DNA of 64,000 nucleotides from Campylobacter concisus. Its GTDB lineage: Bacteria > Campylobacterota > Campylobacteria > Campylobacterales > Campylobacteraceae. Shown here piece after piece: positions 1 to 8,551 of the stretch. How positions within the stretch are numbered: the first letter of the stretch is position 1; every line of letters starts with the position of its first letter. Below the pieces are notes generated by a model, which made no database searches, was not told the origin of the DNA, and saw only the letters and a program-made list of their open reading frames with translations. The stretch lies in the NCBI RefSeq assembly GCF_003049085.1, contig NZ_PIQX01000005.1, forward strand, positions 1 to 64,000, read 5' to 3'. The translations under genes were made by a program, and so were the position numbers.

Positions 1-187
1 TTAGGAAGTGGGTGGTTAAGAGAGTTTCGATCTTGCCACCAAGTGGGCAGGCTTTGGGTGAGTCAGAGTGGATCTTGAAAAGTTTTTCTTTATCATTTAC
101 TGCGTTAAAAATTTGAAGGAGGGTTAGGTGTTGGGGAGTATCACTGACTTGAGACGTGGTGTTTGTGTAGCTGGGGTGTTTAGGCAT
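1..187 (-). CDS. Hypothetical protein, C-terminal part outside the window
   Basis: An open frame on the minus strand starts with ATG at 187 and stays open through position 1, giving at least 62 residues. It begins MPKHPSYTNTTSQ and contains KEKLFKIHSDSPKACPLGG. Its start overlaps the stop of the preceding gene as ATGA, so it is probably translationally coupled to it and third in the rqcH operon. I recognise no domain in the visible part. It could be a short protein or the start of a longer one. Confidence 0.55.
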   Translation of the reverse strand, partial: MPKHPSYTNTTSQVSDTPQHLTLLQIFNAVNDKEKLFKIHSDSPKACPLGGKIETLLTTHFL

Positions 188-531
188 CAAATAGTTATGT
201 CAAGCATATGATGTTCGCTAGGCACTATTTCCTCATTATCTGCTATATCGTCCAAATCTTCCTCGTCACTATCTCTTGAATTTTGTTTTTCGCTCTCAAA
301 CTCACTTGCTTCTTCTTCATTTTTTTGGCGCTCATGCTCCTTTTCAGGGTCTATTTTATAAGACTCTTCCATCGGACGTACCTCTTTGATTTCTTCACTT
401 TGTTGCGAGGCAAGCTCAGCTGCCATTAAAGACTGCATATCAAATCTAGCTTGTTGATTTGCATGCACTTGCGATACTACTGGGGCATTTTGATTTATAA
501 AGTTACTATTTCCTAAAGGTGTTACAGCCAT
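187..531 (-). CDS. Small acidic hypothetical protein downstream of rqcH
   Basis: A 114-residue protein with no signal peptide or membrane segment. Residues 1-45 are rich in Q, N and A; residues 46-105 are highly charged with many Glu, Asp and Lys (for example DSDEEDLDDIADNEE), as expected for a disordered or coiled segment. It follows rqcH after 3 bp and overlaps the next gene by ATGA, so the three are likely co-transcribed. As I recall, C. jejuni has a small coiled-coil protein gene beside its fibronectin-binding-like gene; this may be its counterpart. No function can be assigned. Confidence 0.75.
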   Translation of the reverse strand: MAVTPLGNSNFINQNAPVVSQVHANQQARFDMQSLMAAELASQQSEEIKEVRPMEESYKIDPEKEHERQKNEEEASEFESEKQNSRDSDEEDLDDIADNEEIVPSEHHMLDITI

Positions 532-534
532 TTT

Positions 535-1857
535 TTAGCCTTTATTTATGATGATAGTTTTATAGTTCGTATAAGTGACATTTGCGCCATTTTCACGTTT
601 TAAATTTTCACGCTTAGTGTAGTCTACCTCGTATCTGCCAGCTCCCTTTACACTAAATTCTACGCAGAATTTAGCTGCCATTTCTAGCACATCTTCAGGC
701 ACCCTACTCTTGTTTGTCTTGATGATGACATGGGCGCTTGGGTTATCCTTTAGATGTAACCATATATCGTCTTTTTTGGCAAGATCAAGCAAATTTATAT
801 TGCCTTTTTCGTTTCTACCAACTAGTATTTTAAATTCTCTAACGTAAAAAATTTCAGCATTTTCACTCACATCTTTTACGTGGCGTTCTCTTTGTTTTGC
901 CTTGTTTTTTGGGCTTAAAATTTCAAGCTCATAAAGACTGGTCGCTTCTTTTAAAAGAGACTTTAATCCTTCAAAAAACTCGATTTTTTCTTTTAAATTT
1001 CTTTTTTCTATATCTACACCAATGGCTTTTGCACGAAATTTTTTTGATCTTGCGTAAAACTCATTTGCACTATTTTTTGGTGTATCGCTAAGAGTTAGTT
1101 TTATCTCATTGCCATCAAAATCCTTCAGACAAATTTCCCTCTCGTAGCCCTTAAAATTTCCCAGATTTGCAAGCAAAAGCGATCCTAAATTTGCAGCTTC
1201 TTCACTCTTTCTCATTAGCTCATCTTTGTCTTCAAGTGAGTTTAAAATTTCGCTCATGCTATCTATCTTTTTTTGTACGCTTGCAAGCTTCGCCTCTTTT
1301 AAGCCAGCTATCCTGGACTCATTTACTCTGGCCGCTTCACTTCTAAAAAACGCCTCAAAGTCAGTTATGGGCTCGCACGGTTTTTCTTTGATAGCGATGG
1401 CTGGAAGCTGCTTTAAAACTTCGCCGGTTTCTATTTTGCGGTAGCTATTATCGATGTGTCTTAACGCTTCGATGATTACGTTATTTTCATCAGTTATCAC
1501 AGCATTTGTAAAGCGCCCAGTAAATTCAAGATAGAGGATAAAATTTTCACTTTTATATGAGCCACTTTGCGTGCAGATAAATTTTAAAATTCTATTATCT
1601 TTTAAGCACTCAACGCTTTTTATATGCGAGGCGTTAAAGCGCTTTTTTAGCACATTATCAAAAGGCGCTTGATAAATTTTTGCTTCTTTTAGCTCGCCAT
1701 CTTTGTAGATAGCAGAGTTTGATTTGTTTAGATCAAAGATGATCTTCTCGCCATTAAATTCGATCAAAATAGCCATATCATTAATGCGTTTTGCTTGGTT
1801 TATCTTTGTAAAATTTGATAAATAACTTGCTATTTGAACTAAATGTGCGTACTTCAT
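535..1857 (-). CDS. rqcH: RqcH/NEMF-family (NFACT) ribosome quality control protein
   Basis: A 440-residue NFACT protein, long annotated as fibronectin/fibrinogen-binding protein. The N-terminal NFACT-N part is residues 1 to about 170, a coiled-coil middle lies near 180-320 (MSEILNSLEDKDELMRKSEE), and the C-terminal NFACT-R domain near 335-440 carries KKDDIWLHLKDNPSAHVIIK. In bacteria RqcH binds stalled 50S subunits with peptidyl-tRNA and recruits tRNA-Ala to add alanine tails that mark the chain for degradation. It is shorter than the Bacillus protein (about 570 residues), as usual in this group. It is the first gene of a leftward operon with two small unknown genes. The role is family knowledge; the assignment rests on the NFACT-R motif. 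Confidence 0.85.
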   Translation of the reverse strand: MKYAHLVQIASYLSNFTKINQAKRINDMAILIEFNGEKIIFDLNKSNSAIYKDGELKEAKIYQAPFDNVLKKRFNASHIKSVECLKDNRILKFICTQSGSYKSENFILYLEFTGRFTNAVITDENNVIIEALRHIDNSYRKIETGEVLKQLPAIAIKEKPCEPITDFEAFFRSEAARVNESRIAGLKEAKLASVQKKIDSMSEILNSLEDKDELMRKSEEAANLGSLLLANLGNFKGYEREICLKDFDGNEIKLTLSDTPKNSANEFYARSKKFRAKAIGVDIEKRNLKEKIEFFEGLKSLLKEATSLYELEILSPKNKAKQRERHVKDVSENAEIFYVREFKILVGRNEKGNINLLDLAKKDDIWLHLKDNPSAHVIIKTNKSRVPEDVLEMAAKFCVEFSVKGAGRYEVDYTKRENLKRENGANVTYTNYKTIIINKG

Positions 1858-2040
1858 GTGGGGATTATATCAGAAATGTTGCAAAAATGTTTTAATAAAA
1901 GCTTTATCGCTAGCTATGAAAGAATAGTAAAAATCTGTTTTCTGATCCATGTTTAATTTTTCCAAATGTTTTATTTGCAATGTTACTAAAATATAAATTT
2001 TTCGTAAATTTTTTTCATAAGAATTTAAAATATATTTTTA

Positions 2041-2064
2041 TATAATGATAACTATTTTTATAAT
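2041..2064 (+). promoter_or_regulatory. Fur-box-like operator overlapping a -10 element upstream of the TonB receptor
   Basis: Positions 2041-2059 match the 19-bp Fur consensus GATAATGATAATCATTATC at 14 of 19 bases (TATAATGATAACTATTTTT). A TATAAT hexamer at 2059-2064 follows directly, 27 bp before the receptor start. An iron-repressed promoter is the natural reading. Campylobacter Fur sites vary, so the match is suggestive only. Confidence 0.5.
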
Positions 2065-2090
2065 ATTAAATTTTCTTTAAGGGATGATTA

Positions 2091-4220
2091 ATGAATAAAT
2101 TTCGCATTAGTGCGGTGCTTTGTTTTGCTATTTCTGCTTTAAATGCTACTGATGTAAGCTTGGATGGGATCAGTGTAGAAGATAGCGCAGACGATGGTTA
2201 CAGAGCCACAACGAGTGAGGTGGGCAAGACAAATACGCCAATTCTTGAGATACCACAGACAGTAAACGTCGTAACGCAACAACAGCTAAAGGATAAAAAG
2301 CCAGAGACTCTAGCTGAGAGCCTTCAAAACGTGAGCGGCGTTAGCTACGGAAACACCACGGGTGGCATCTTTGACTCGATCATAAAAAGGGGATTTGGCG
2401 GCGGACGCGACGGCTCGATCATGCGAAACGGCGTACCCGCTAGCGTCATGCATAGCTTTAACAAAACCGTAGAAAGCGTCGAGGTGCTAAAAGGCCCGGC
2501 TAGCTTGCTCTACGGCGCGCAAGAGCCAGGCGGCATCATAAATATGGTCACTAAAAAGCCAAAATACGACTTTGCAAACGAAATTTGGGCTGGTATCGGC
2601 AACCGCAACTACTGGAATACAGGCTTTGACACCACAGGACCTATTGCGGAGAGCGGGTTTGCATATAGATTTATATTTGATACTATGCAAAAGGACTACT
2701 GGAGAGAGTTTGGCGAATATAAAAACGTTCTCTTTGCGCCATCGCTTTCGTATAAAGGCGATGACTACCGCATAAATTTGGCCTATGCGCATACACGCTC
2801 GACCGATCCGATTGACCGAGGCATGTATCTCATTCCAAGCACTGGAAAACTACTGCCGATAGACAAGAAAAGACGCCTTGACGAGCCATTTAATAAATTA
2901 AAAACAAAGCTTGACACGCTAGATGTAAATTTTGAGAAAAATCTCGGAGAAAACTGGCTATTAAAGGGCGCTTATGCATTTTCTCGCTCAAAGCACGAGT
3001 ACGGCCATATCAGGCTAATGAAGGTAGATTTAAACAATGGTATGGCGACTAGGCGAAACGAGGCGTATGACGGATTTATCCACCGCACGCATGCTGGATC
3101 ATTAAATTTAAACGGCTACGTTAAAACTGGCGAGATAGAGCATAACTTACTCTTTGGCATCGACGCAAAGGAGTACTACCGCTATAGACCCGGCGCGCTA
3201 AACAGCTACAGCTCAGGCACGACGCACAAAAATTTCCCAATAAATATCTACAGTCCAGTCTACGGCACGGTCGCCTATCCGTCCGACCGAGCCTCCGGCA
3301 TTCAGTATCAAAAGCTGAGAACGATCGGATTTTACGCGCAAGATAGTATAAATTTGACCGAAAATTTGATCTACTCTTTAGGAACTAGGTATGAATACTA
3401 CGACCAAATCGCGCGCGCAACGGTTAGCGGCCCAAACTCCACCGACCAAAAAGATGGCAAATTTACGTGGCAAACTGGGCTTTTATATCTACTAACGCCT
3501 CAGTGGTCCGTTTACGCCAACTACGCGCAAAGTTTCAACCCACAAATGGCTATGAAGGGCGATATCGGCGATATAAAGCCTGAAGAGGGCAAAAGTATAG
3601 AGTTTGGAACTAAATTTCAAAACGATAGCATAACGGCTAGTGCGGCGGTTTTTAATATCAATAAGAAAAACATCATGCGTACCGCAAGTGGCGTGAGTAC
3701 GCCAGTGGGCGAGGCACGCTCTAGAGGATTTGAGTTTGACTTTAACGGCCGCGTGACGCAAGGGCTAAGCGTGGGCGCTAGCTACGCATACACTAAAACA
3801 GAGGTGCGAAAGGATAGCGGAGCGTTTGCCGTGCTAGTGGGCAAACCGCTAGAAGCTACGCCAAAGCACCAAGCCAGCCTCTTTGCCAACTACGACTTTA
3901 GCCACCTAGGCGTAAAAGGTCTAAGGATCGGCGGTGGAGCTAGATATTTTGGCTCGTGGTATACATACTATATGAGGACAAATTTATCTGCAGTACCAGC
4001 AGGAACGGCATTCAAGATGGATAGTGCGGTTGTCTACGATGCTTTCATCAGCTACGATACCAAGATCGCGGGCTACGAGACGAATTTTGCCTTTAACATC
4101 AAAAACTTAACCGATAAACTATACTACACCTCATCATCGACTGGTACGGATGCTAATATCATACCGATACAACCAGGCTATGCTCGCCAGTTTATGCTGA
4201 CCGCTAGCGTTAAATTCTAA
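2091..4220 (+). CDS. TonB-dependent siderophore receptor
   Basis: A 709-residue outer-membrane receptor with signal peptide (MNKFRISAVLCFAISALNA). The plug domain, about residues 45-155, contains IPQTVNVVTQQQL and VEVLKGPASLLYGAQEPGG, typical of the ferric-siderophore receptor family. A 22-strand barrel should follow, ending in a C-terminal Phe (MLTASVKF), as outer-membrane proteins do. It takes up a ferric chelate with energy from TonB-ExbBD, none of which is encoded nearby. ATG at 2091 follows an AAGGG-type ribosome site. Codons such as ggcggacgcgacggc make it visibly more GC-rich than its neighbours, which may point to later acquisition. The ligand cannot be told from the sequence. Confidence 0.88.
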   Translation: MNKFRISAVLCFAISALNATDVSLDGISVEDSADDGYRATTSEVGKTNTPILEIPQTVNVVTQQQLKDKKPETLAESLQNVSGVSYGNTTGGIFDSIIKRGFGGGRDGSIMRNGVPASVMHSFNKTVESVEVLKGPASLLYGAQEPGGIINMVTKKPKYDFANEIWAGIGNRNYWNTGFDTTGPIAESGFAYRFIFDTMQKDYWREFGEYKNVLFAPSLSYKGDDYRINLAYAHTRSTDPIDRGMYLIPSTGKLLPIDKKRRLDEPFNKLKTKLDTLDVNFEKNLGENWLLKGAYAFSRSKHEYGHIRLMKVDLNNGMATRRNEAYDGFIHRTHAGSLNLNGYVKTGEIEHNLLFGIDAKEYYRYRPGALNSYSSGTTHKNFPINIYSPVYGTVAYPSDRASGIQYQKLRTIGFYAQDSINLTENLIYSLGTRYEYYDQIARATVSGPNSTDQKDGKFTWQTGLLYLLTPQWSVYANYAQSFNPQMAMKGDIGDIKPEEGKSIEFGTKFQNDSITASAAVFNINKKNIMRTASGVSTPVGEARSRGFEFDFNGRVTQGLSVGASYAYTKTEVRKDSGAFAVLVGKPLEATPKHQASLFANYDFSHLGVKGLRIGGGARYFGSWYTYYMRTNLSAVPAGTAFKMDSAVVYDAFISYDTKIAGYETNFAFNIKNLTDKLYYTSSSTGTDANIIPIQPGYARQFMLTASVKF

Positions 4221-4250
4221 ATTTACTAGGCCTTTTGGCTTAGTAAATTT
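4219..4250 (+). terminator. Terminator after the TonB receptor
   Basis: Arms AAATTTACTA (4219-4228) and TAGTAAATTT (4241-4250) pair perfectly and enclose GGCC/GGCT around a TTTT loop, giving a stem of about 14 bp with one G-U pair. CCTTTAAATTT follows. The first arm starts inside the receptor stop codon. Confidence 0.75.
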
Positions 4251-4302
4251 CCTTTAAATTTAGCTACTTTTGTTAAAATCGTCTAAAATTTAAAGGAAAT
4301 TT

Positions 4303-5568
4303 ATGAAACAAACTATCACCGAAAAAATATTTTCAGATCATGTTGGCAAAGAGGTAAGTGCTGGAGAGATCATCGAAAGTAAGATCGATATGATCATAGG
4401 CAACGACATCACGACACCTATTTCGATCAAGCAGTTTGAGCGAAGCGGCGCTAAAAAGCTAGCTAACCCAGACGGCTTTGCTATCGTGATGGATCACTAC
4501 ATCCCGACAAAAGATATCTTAAGCGCCAACCAAGCCAAAATTTCACGCGAATTTGCCTACAAACACGACCTTAAAAACTATTTTGATGAAAAAGATATGG
4601 GCATCGAGCACGCGCTTTTGCCTGAAAAAGGGCTAGTCATCCCAGGCGACGTCATCATCGGCGCAGACAGTCACACCTGTACGCACGGCGCTCTTGGAGC
4701 GTTTAGTACTGGCATGGGCAGCACCGACCTAGCTTATGCGATGATCACTGGCAAAAACTGGTTTAAAGTGCCTGAGAGTATCAAGGTCATCTTTAAAGGC
4801 AAGCTTGATAAACACGTCTATGGTAAGGATCTTATCCTTGAGATCATCCGTCAAATAGGCGTTGATGGCGCACTTTATAAGGCACTTGAGTTTAGTGGTG
4901 AGGTGATAGAGGGCCTTAGCATGGATGATAGATTTTCAATGTGTAATATGGCGATCGAAGCGGGCGCAAAGAGTGGTATCATCGCGGTTGATGAGATCAC
5001 AAAAGAGTTTTTAAAAGATAAAAATTTACGTGATAAACCAAAATTTTTCTACTCAGACGAGGGCGCAAAATACGACAAAATTTTAGAGATCGATGTGACC
5101 AATCTTGATCCAGTCATCGCATATCCATTTTTGCCAAGCAACGGCAAGAGCGTAAGACAAGCGGTTCGCGACGATCTGGCTATTGATCAGGCATTTATCG
5201 GTTCATGCACAAATGGTCGTCTAAGCGACCTTCGCATCGCAGCACAAATCCTAAAAGGCAAAAAAGTAGCTCGCAAGACAAGGCTCATCATCACTCCAGC
5301 GACGCAAAAGATCGCAAGAGCTGCCGAAAAAGAGGGCTTAATCGACATTTTCATCGAAGCAGGAGCGGTCGTGAGCAATCCAACATGTGGCGCTTGTCTT
5401 GGCGGATATATGGGAATTTTAGGCGCAAATGAACGCTGCATCTCGACGACAAATAGAAATTTTGTCGGACGTATGGGCGATAGAACGAGTGAAATTTATC
5501 TAGCTAACTCAGCAGTTGTGGCGGCTTCGGCGATAGCTGGAAAGATCGCCGATCCAAGGGACTTATAG
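4303..5568 (+). CDS. leuC: 3-isopropylmalate dehydratase large subunit, short (archaeal-type) LeuC
   Basis: A 421-residue aconitase-family protein. The [4Fe-4S] ligands are visible: Cys302 in SCTNGR, and Cys362 and Cys365 in CGACLGG; the substrate motif SHTCTHGALGAF is also present. LeuC with LeuD converts 2-isopropylmalate to 3-isopropylmalate in leucine synthesis. This is the ~420-residue class shared with archaeal LeuC and homoaconitase, not the ~470-residue class. No leuD, leuA or leuB lies beside it, so the small subunit must come from elsewhere. The start has AAAGGAAATTT upstream. Homoaconitase or another dehydratase of the subfamily is possible, though less likely. Confidence 0.82.
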   Translation: MKQTITEKIFSDHVGKEVSAGEIIESKIDMIIGNDITTPISIKQFERSGAKKLANPDGFAIVMDHYIPTKDILSANQAKISREFAYKHDLKNYFDEKDMGIEHALLPEKGLVIPGDVIIGADSHTCTHGALGAFSTGMGSTDLAYAMITGKNWFKVPESIKVIFKGKLDKHVYGKDLILEIIRQIGVDGALYKALEFSGEVIEGLSMDDRFSMCNMAIEAGAKSGIIAVDEITKEFLKDKNLRDKPKFFYSDEGAKYDKILEIDVTNLDPVIAYPFLPSNGKSVRQAVRDDLAIDQAFIGSCTNGRLSDLRIAAQILKGKKVARKTRLIITPATQKIARAAEKEGLIDIFIEAGAVVSNPTCGACLGGYMGILGANERCISTTNRNFVGRMGDRTSEIYLANSAVVAASAIAGKIADPRDL

Positions 5569-5873
5569 GCGTTAGCTTTTAAGTATCTTTGAATGAGTTA
5601 GGAATTTTCATACTTCGATAAACTAGATGTTTTATCTTGTGTGAAAATTTCGTCACAACATCCAAATCTATCTTAAAATCTTACCGCTCTAGGCTTGTTT
5701 TTACATAATCAAATAAAATTTAAAAGTATCTCTTCTAAAAAAGCTTTTATTCTTCTAATTGACAAAATTGAGTTAATTCTTTGTGAAATATCAAAAAATT
5801 TAAAGTATTTGTATGGATTAATTTAACCGGTAAATCCCGCTATTTTTGCAAATTTACCGGCTTTATTAGCGTA
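5569..5873. other. Intergenic stretch between leuC and the SemiSWEET gene
   Basis: This 305-bp stretch is very AT-rich and holds no convincing reading frame or RNA gene. Near its right end is an inverted repeat (5827-5860), listed separately. I see nothing else. Confidence 0.6.
5827..5860 (-). terminator. Inverted repeat, possible terminator of the SemiSWEET gene
   Basis: CCGGTAAAT (5827-5835) pairs with ATTTACCGG (5852-5860) over a 16-nt loop. Read leftward it lies just after the stop at 5874 and is followed by TTAAATTAAT, a weak U-rich tail. Confidence 0.5.
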
Positions 5874-6131
5874 TTAAAACGCTGTTATAGTTGCCAAAAG
5901 ACCAAAGATTATGCCTGGGAAGTTTGCAGCAGAAAGTGGATAGTCTTTTTTAGCTTTTAATAGACCGTAACTTGTCCAGATTGTGCAGTTTAGTGCGGCT
6001 GCCAGTGGCTGTATAAAAGGTGTCTTGTTGCCGTCAAGGTTGCCCATTATTTGTGGGATGTATGAAAAGTACATAACAACTGATAGGCATGTGCCGATCC
6101 AGCCTAAAATTTGTAGATTTTTTTCGCTCAT
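5874..6131 (-). CDS. SemiSWEET-type PQ-loop small membrane transporter
   Basis: An 85-residue protein with three predicted membrane helices (about 8-28, 38-56 and 64-84) and the family signature YIPQI in the first helix, followed by a conserved Asn (LNCTIW) in the second. SemiSWEETs are three-helix half-transporters that dimerise to carry small sugars across the inner membrane. The length fits the family (85-95). AAGGAAAAGC lies just before ATG. It is a single gene, transcribed away from the DUF7832 gene. The substrate is unknown, and Campylobacter of this type barely use sugars, so the role is uncertain. Confidence 0.75.
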   Translation of the reverse strand: MSEKNLQILGWIGTCLSVVMYFSYIPQIMGNLDGNKTPFIQPLAAALNCTIWTSYGLLKAKKDYPLSAANFPGIIFGLLATITAF

Positions 6132-6258
6132 TGCTTTTCCTTAAATAAAAGCGCCATTATATCTTTTTTAATTGTAGCAAGCAAATGGATAAAATAGCCA
6201 TGATTTTTACTGCGATTAAGATGGTTTTAGTAAAATTGAGCATTTTAAAAGGATAAAA

Positions 6259-6747
6259 ATGCCAGATATAGTATATGACAAAGCAAAATGGCATTGGGGT
6301 GCGAAAGATGCGCCGACTGATATACCGCATGAAAACGGTGCGACACACATTGCATTTTTCTTTCGCTGGTGCATGGAACACAAATTTTACTCAAAGGAAT
6401 TTGCGGCAGATTTTGCGGACGATATAGCACAGATGGACGAAAATTTTAACTATCGTCAGTATCTTTTTGACGCTATGGACGGCGTACTCGGAAGTGCGGA
6501 GCTAAATACTGCTGGTAAAGTCTTTGCAAAAGCTTACTATACGACTGATCGGACAAAATTTGCCAAAATGTATGGTTGGTATTTGCAGGATTATACGGAT
6601 TTTGTTTCGAAAAAATTTGGTAAAAAATACTTTGATAACGCCTATTTTTATATAGAAAACTCACAAGAAAACTATGCCTTGATCAAAGCTATCATAGATC
6701 ATCGCTACGAGGAATTTTTAACAATGAAAAGGGCAAAGCAGGCTTAA
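6259..6747 (+). CDS. DUF7832-like cytosolic protein
   Basis: A 162-residue soluble protein starting MPDIVYDKAKWHWGAKD, with GATHIAFFFRWCMEH at about residues 28-42. Proteins with this YDKAKWH...HIAFFLRW pattern form a family of unknown function, found in varied bacteria and sometimes near toxin or immunity genes. ATG at 6259 follows AAAAGGATAAAA. No toxin gene is adjacent; neighbours are the divergent SemiSWEET gene and mobA 105 bp downstream. Family recognition is from memory. No function is assigned. Confidence 0.65.
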   Translation: MPDIVYDKAKWHWGAKDAPTDIPHENGATHIAFFFRWCMEHKFYSKEFAADFADDIAQMDENFNYRQYLFDAMDGVLGSAELNTAGKVFAKAYYTTDRTKFAKMYGWYLQDYTDFVSKKFGKKYFDNAYFYIENSQENYALIKAIIDHRYEEFLTMKRAKQA

Positions 6748-6852
6748 AATTTCACAAGTAGCATAAACAAAAATAAGTTTTTATCGTATATTTTTGGTAG
6801 ATCAAAGCCGCTTTTAGCTAAATTTAGCCTCATAACTTTCTTAAGGGAAAAG

Positions 6853-7428
6853 ATGCAAACTTGCGTGATTTTAGCAGGTGGCAAAAGCTCGCGTATGGGG
6901 CAAGATAAGACACTTTTGCCATTTGGTGGTTTTAAGACGCTTACTCATTATGAGGTTGCGAAATTTAGCAAAGTTTTTGACGAAGTTTATGTAAGCTCAA
7001 AATTTGAGAAATTTAGCCCGCCACTAAAGCTTATAAAAGATGAAAATAGCAATAACTATTCGCCAATGCTCGCACTTTACTCTATTCTTAAAAATTTTGA
7101 TCATAGCATTTTTGTGATACCAGCTGACATGCCATTTTTTGATCTTAAAAGCTTAGAGGAGCTTGCCAAATTTAAAGATGAATTTGATATGGTCGTGGCC
7201 AGTGATAATGAGCACATTCACTCGCTTTGTGGTTTTTTTAGCCCAAGGCTTGCCACTTTGGCTCATGAGTTTTATTTAAAAAATGAGCATAAAATCGGAC
7301 TTTTGAGAAAAAGCTGTAAATGCAAAGTCGTAAATTTTAAAGATAGTGAGCAGTTTTTTAACGTTAATTTCCCTGACGAATACGAAATGGCAAAGAAAAT
7401 CCAAGAAAAGAAGATAGATGATGAGTAA
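6853..7428 (+). CDS. mobA: Molybdenum cofactor guanylyltransferase MobA
   Basis: A 191-residue nucleotidyltransferase that joins GMP to molybdopterin to form the MGD cofactor of periplasmic oxidoreductases. The N-terminal signature LAGGKSSRMGQDKTLLPFGG binds GTP, and VIPADMPF carries the metal-binding Asp. The length matches the family (about 190). It overlaps pldA by 11 bp, an arrangement I recall from C. jejuni. TtrA in this window is a predicted user of its product. Confidence 0.9.
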   Translation: MQTCVILAGGKSSRMGQDKTLLPFGGFKTLTHYEVAKFSKVFDEVYVSSKFEKFSPPLKLIKDENSNNYSPMLALYSILKNFDHSIFVIPADMPFFDLKSLEELAKFKDEFDMVVASDNEHIHSLCGFFSPRLATLAHEFYLKNEHKIGLLRKSCKCKVVNFKDSEQFFNVNFPDEYEMAKKIQEKKIDDE

Positions 7429-8386
7429 AATTTTATTGTTTTTAAGCCTTAGCCTTAGTTTTTTGATGGCAAGTGGGCTGGACGATTTTAAAAGAGCACA
7501 AGAGCTGGAACAAAGTGGCGACATAAAGGCTGCGATGCAAATTTATAAAGAGCTAGCCAAAAGCTCTTTAAACGAGCAAAGCGTGATACAAAATGTGCAA
7601 GAGAGTGAGCCAGCGCCAAGAGAGGCGAAGCTAAAGCAAGCTGATCTTTTAAGAGAAGATAAAAGTGGTAAAAATTTACAAAATGCACTTGGTATCGAGC
7701 TTTATAAATTTAACTACCTTTTGCCAGTAACTTATGCCAAAAATATGCCAAACGATGAGCGAAAAAGCGTTGAAACTAAGTTTCAAATAAGCCTTGCAAA
7801 GCCGTTATTTTATGACCTGTTTGGATTTAGAGAGAGCCTTGTGGTAGCCTATACGCAGACATCTTGGTGGCAGATAACAAGAACTTCAGCGCCGTTTCGT
7901 GAGACAAACTATCAGCCAGAAATTTTTCTAAATTTTGCTTCGCCAAAATATTTGGAGCAAATAGGTGTAAAAAACCTAAAATTTGGACTTTTGCATGAGT
8001 CAAATGGACGAGATGGTAGCAATTCAAGAAGCTGGAATAGAGCTTATTTGCAAAGTGATTTTGTTTTTGACAAGCTTAGTATTTCGCCAAGAGCTTGGAT
8101 GGTAGTGGGCAATAAGGGTGATAATAAAGATATATTAAAATACATCGGACATGGCGATGTAAGGCTTAGCTACAACCTTAATGATCACATTTTTAGCCTA
8201 ATGCTAAGAAATAACTTACATTTTGATAAAACAAATAAGGGCGCTGCTGAAATTTCATATATGTTTCCTATCTTCTCAACAGGAGTTTATGGCTATTTGC
8301 AGTATTTTACGGGATATGGCGAGAGTTTGATTGATTATAATAGGCATACCGATAAATTTGGTCTTGGTTTTGTTATTTTAAAATAA
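7418..8386 (+). CDS. pldA: Outer-membrane phospholipase A (OMPLA)
   Basis: A 322-residue precursor with signal peptide (MSKILLFLSLSLSFLMASG). The motif HESNGRDGSNSRSWNRAY supplies His193, Ser195 and Asn207, spaced exactly like the His142-Ser144-Asn156 triad of E. coli PldA. The enzyme hydrolyses acyl chains of phospholipids that reach the outer leaflet and in Campylobacter contributes to haemolysis. Residues 20-100 form a helical, charged segment (FKRAQELEQSGDIKAAMQIY) resembling one tetratricopeptide unit, ahead of the 12-strand barrel. The start lies within mobA, so the two are likely coupled. Confidence 0.92.
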   Translation: MMSKILLFLSLSLSFLMASGLDDFKRAQELEQSGDIKAAMQIYKELAKSSLNEQSVIQNVQESEPAPREAKLKQADLLREDKSGKNLQNALGIELYKFNYLLPVTYAKNMPNDERKSVETKFQISLAKPLFYDLFGFRESLVVAYTQTSWWQITRTSAPFRETNYQPEIFLNFASPKYLEQIGVKNLKFGLLHESNGRDGSNSRSWNRAYLQSDFVFDKLSISPRAWMVVGNKGDNKDILKYIGHGDVRLSYNLNDHIFSLMLRNNLHFDKTNKGAAEISYMFPIFSTGVYGYLQYFTGYGESLIDYNRHTDKFGLGFVILK

Positions 8387-8551
8387 GCTAAAAATTTTAA
8401 GCTTATAAAATGGCTAAATTTAGGCAAATAGTCATAAATTTACTCAAATATGTCAAAAAATTTAATTAATCAAAAAACTTAAAAATATTAGAAAAAATAC
8501 AAGCAAATTTTGCTAAAATCTTAAGCAAAATCTCAGAGCAAAGGAGTTTTT

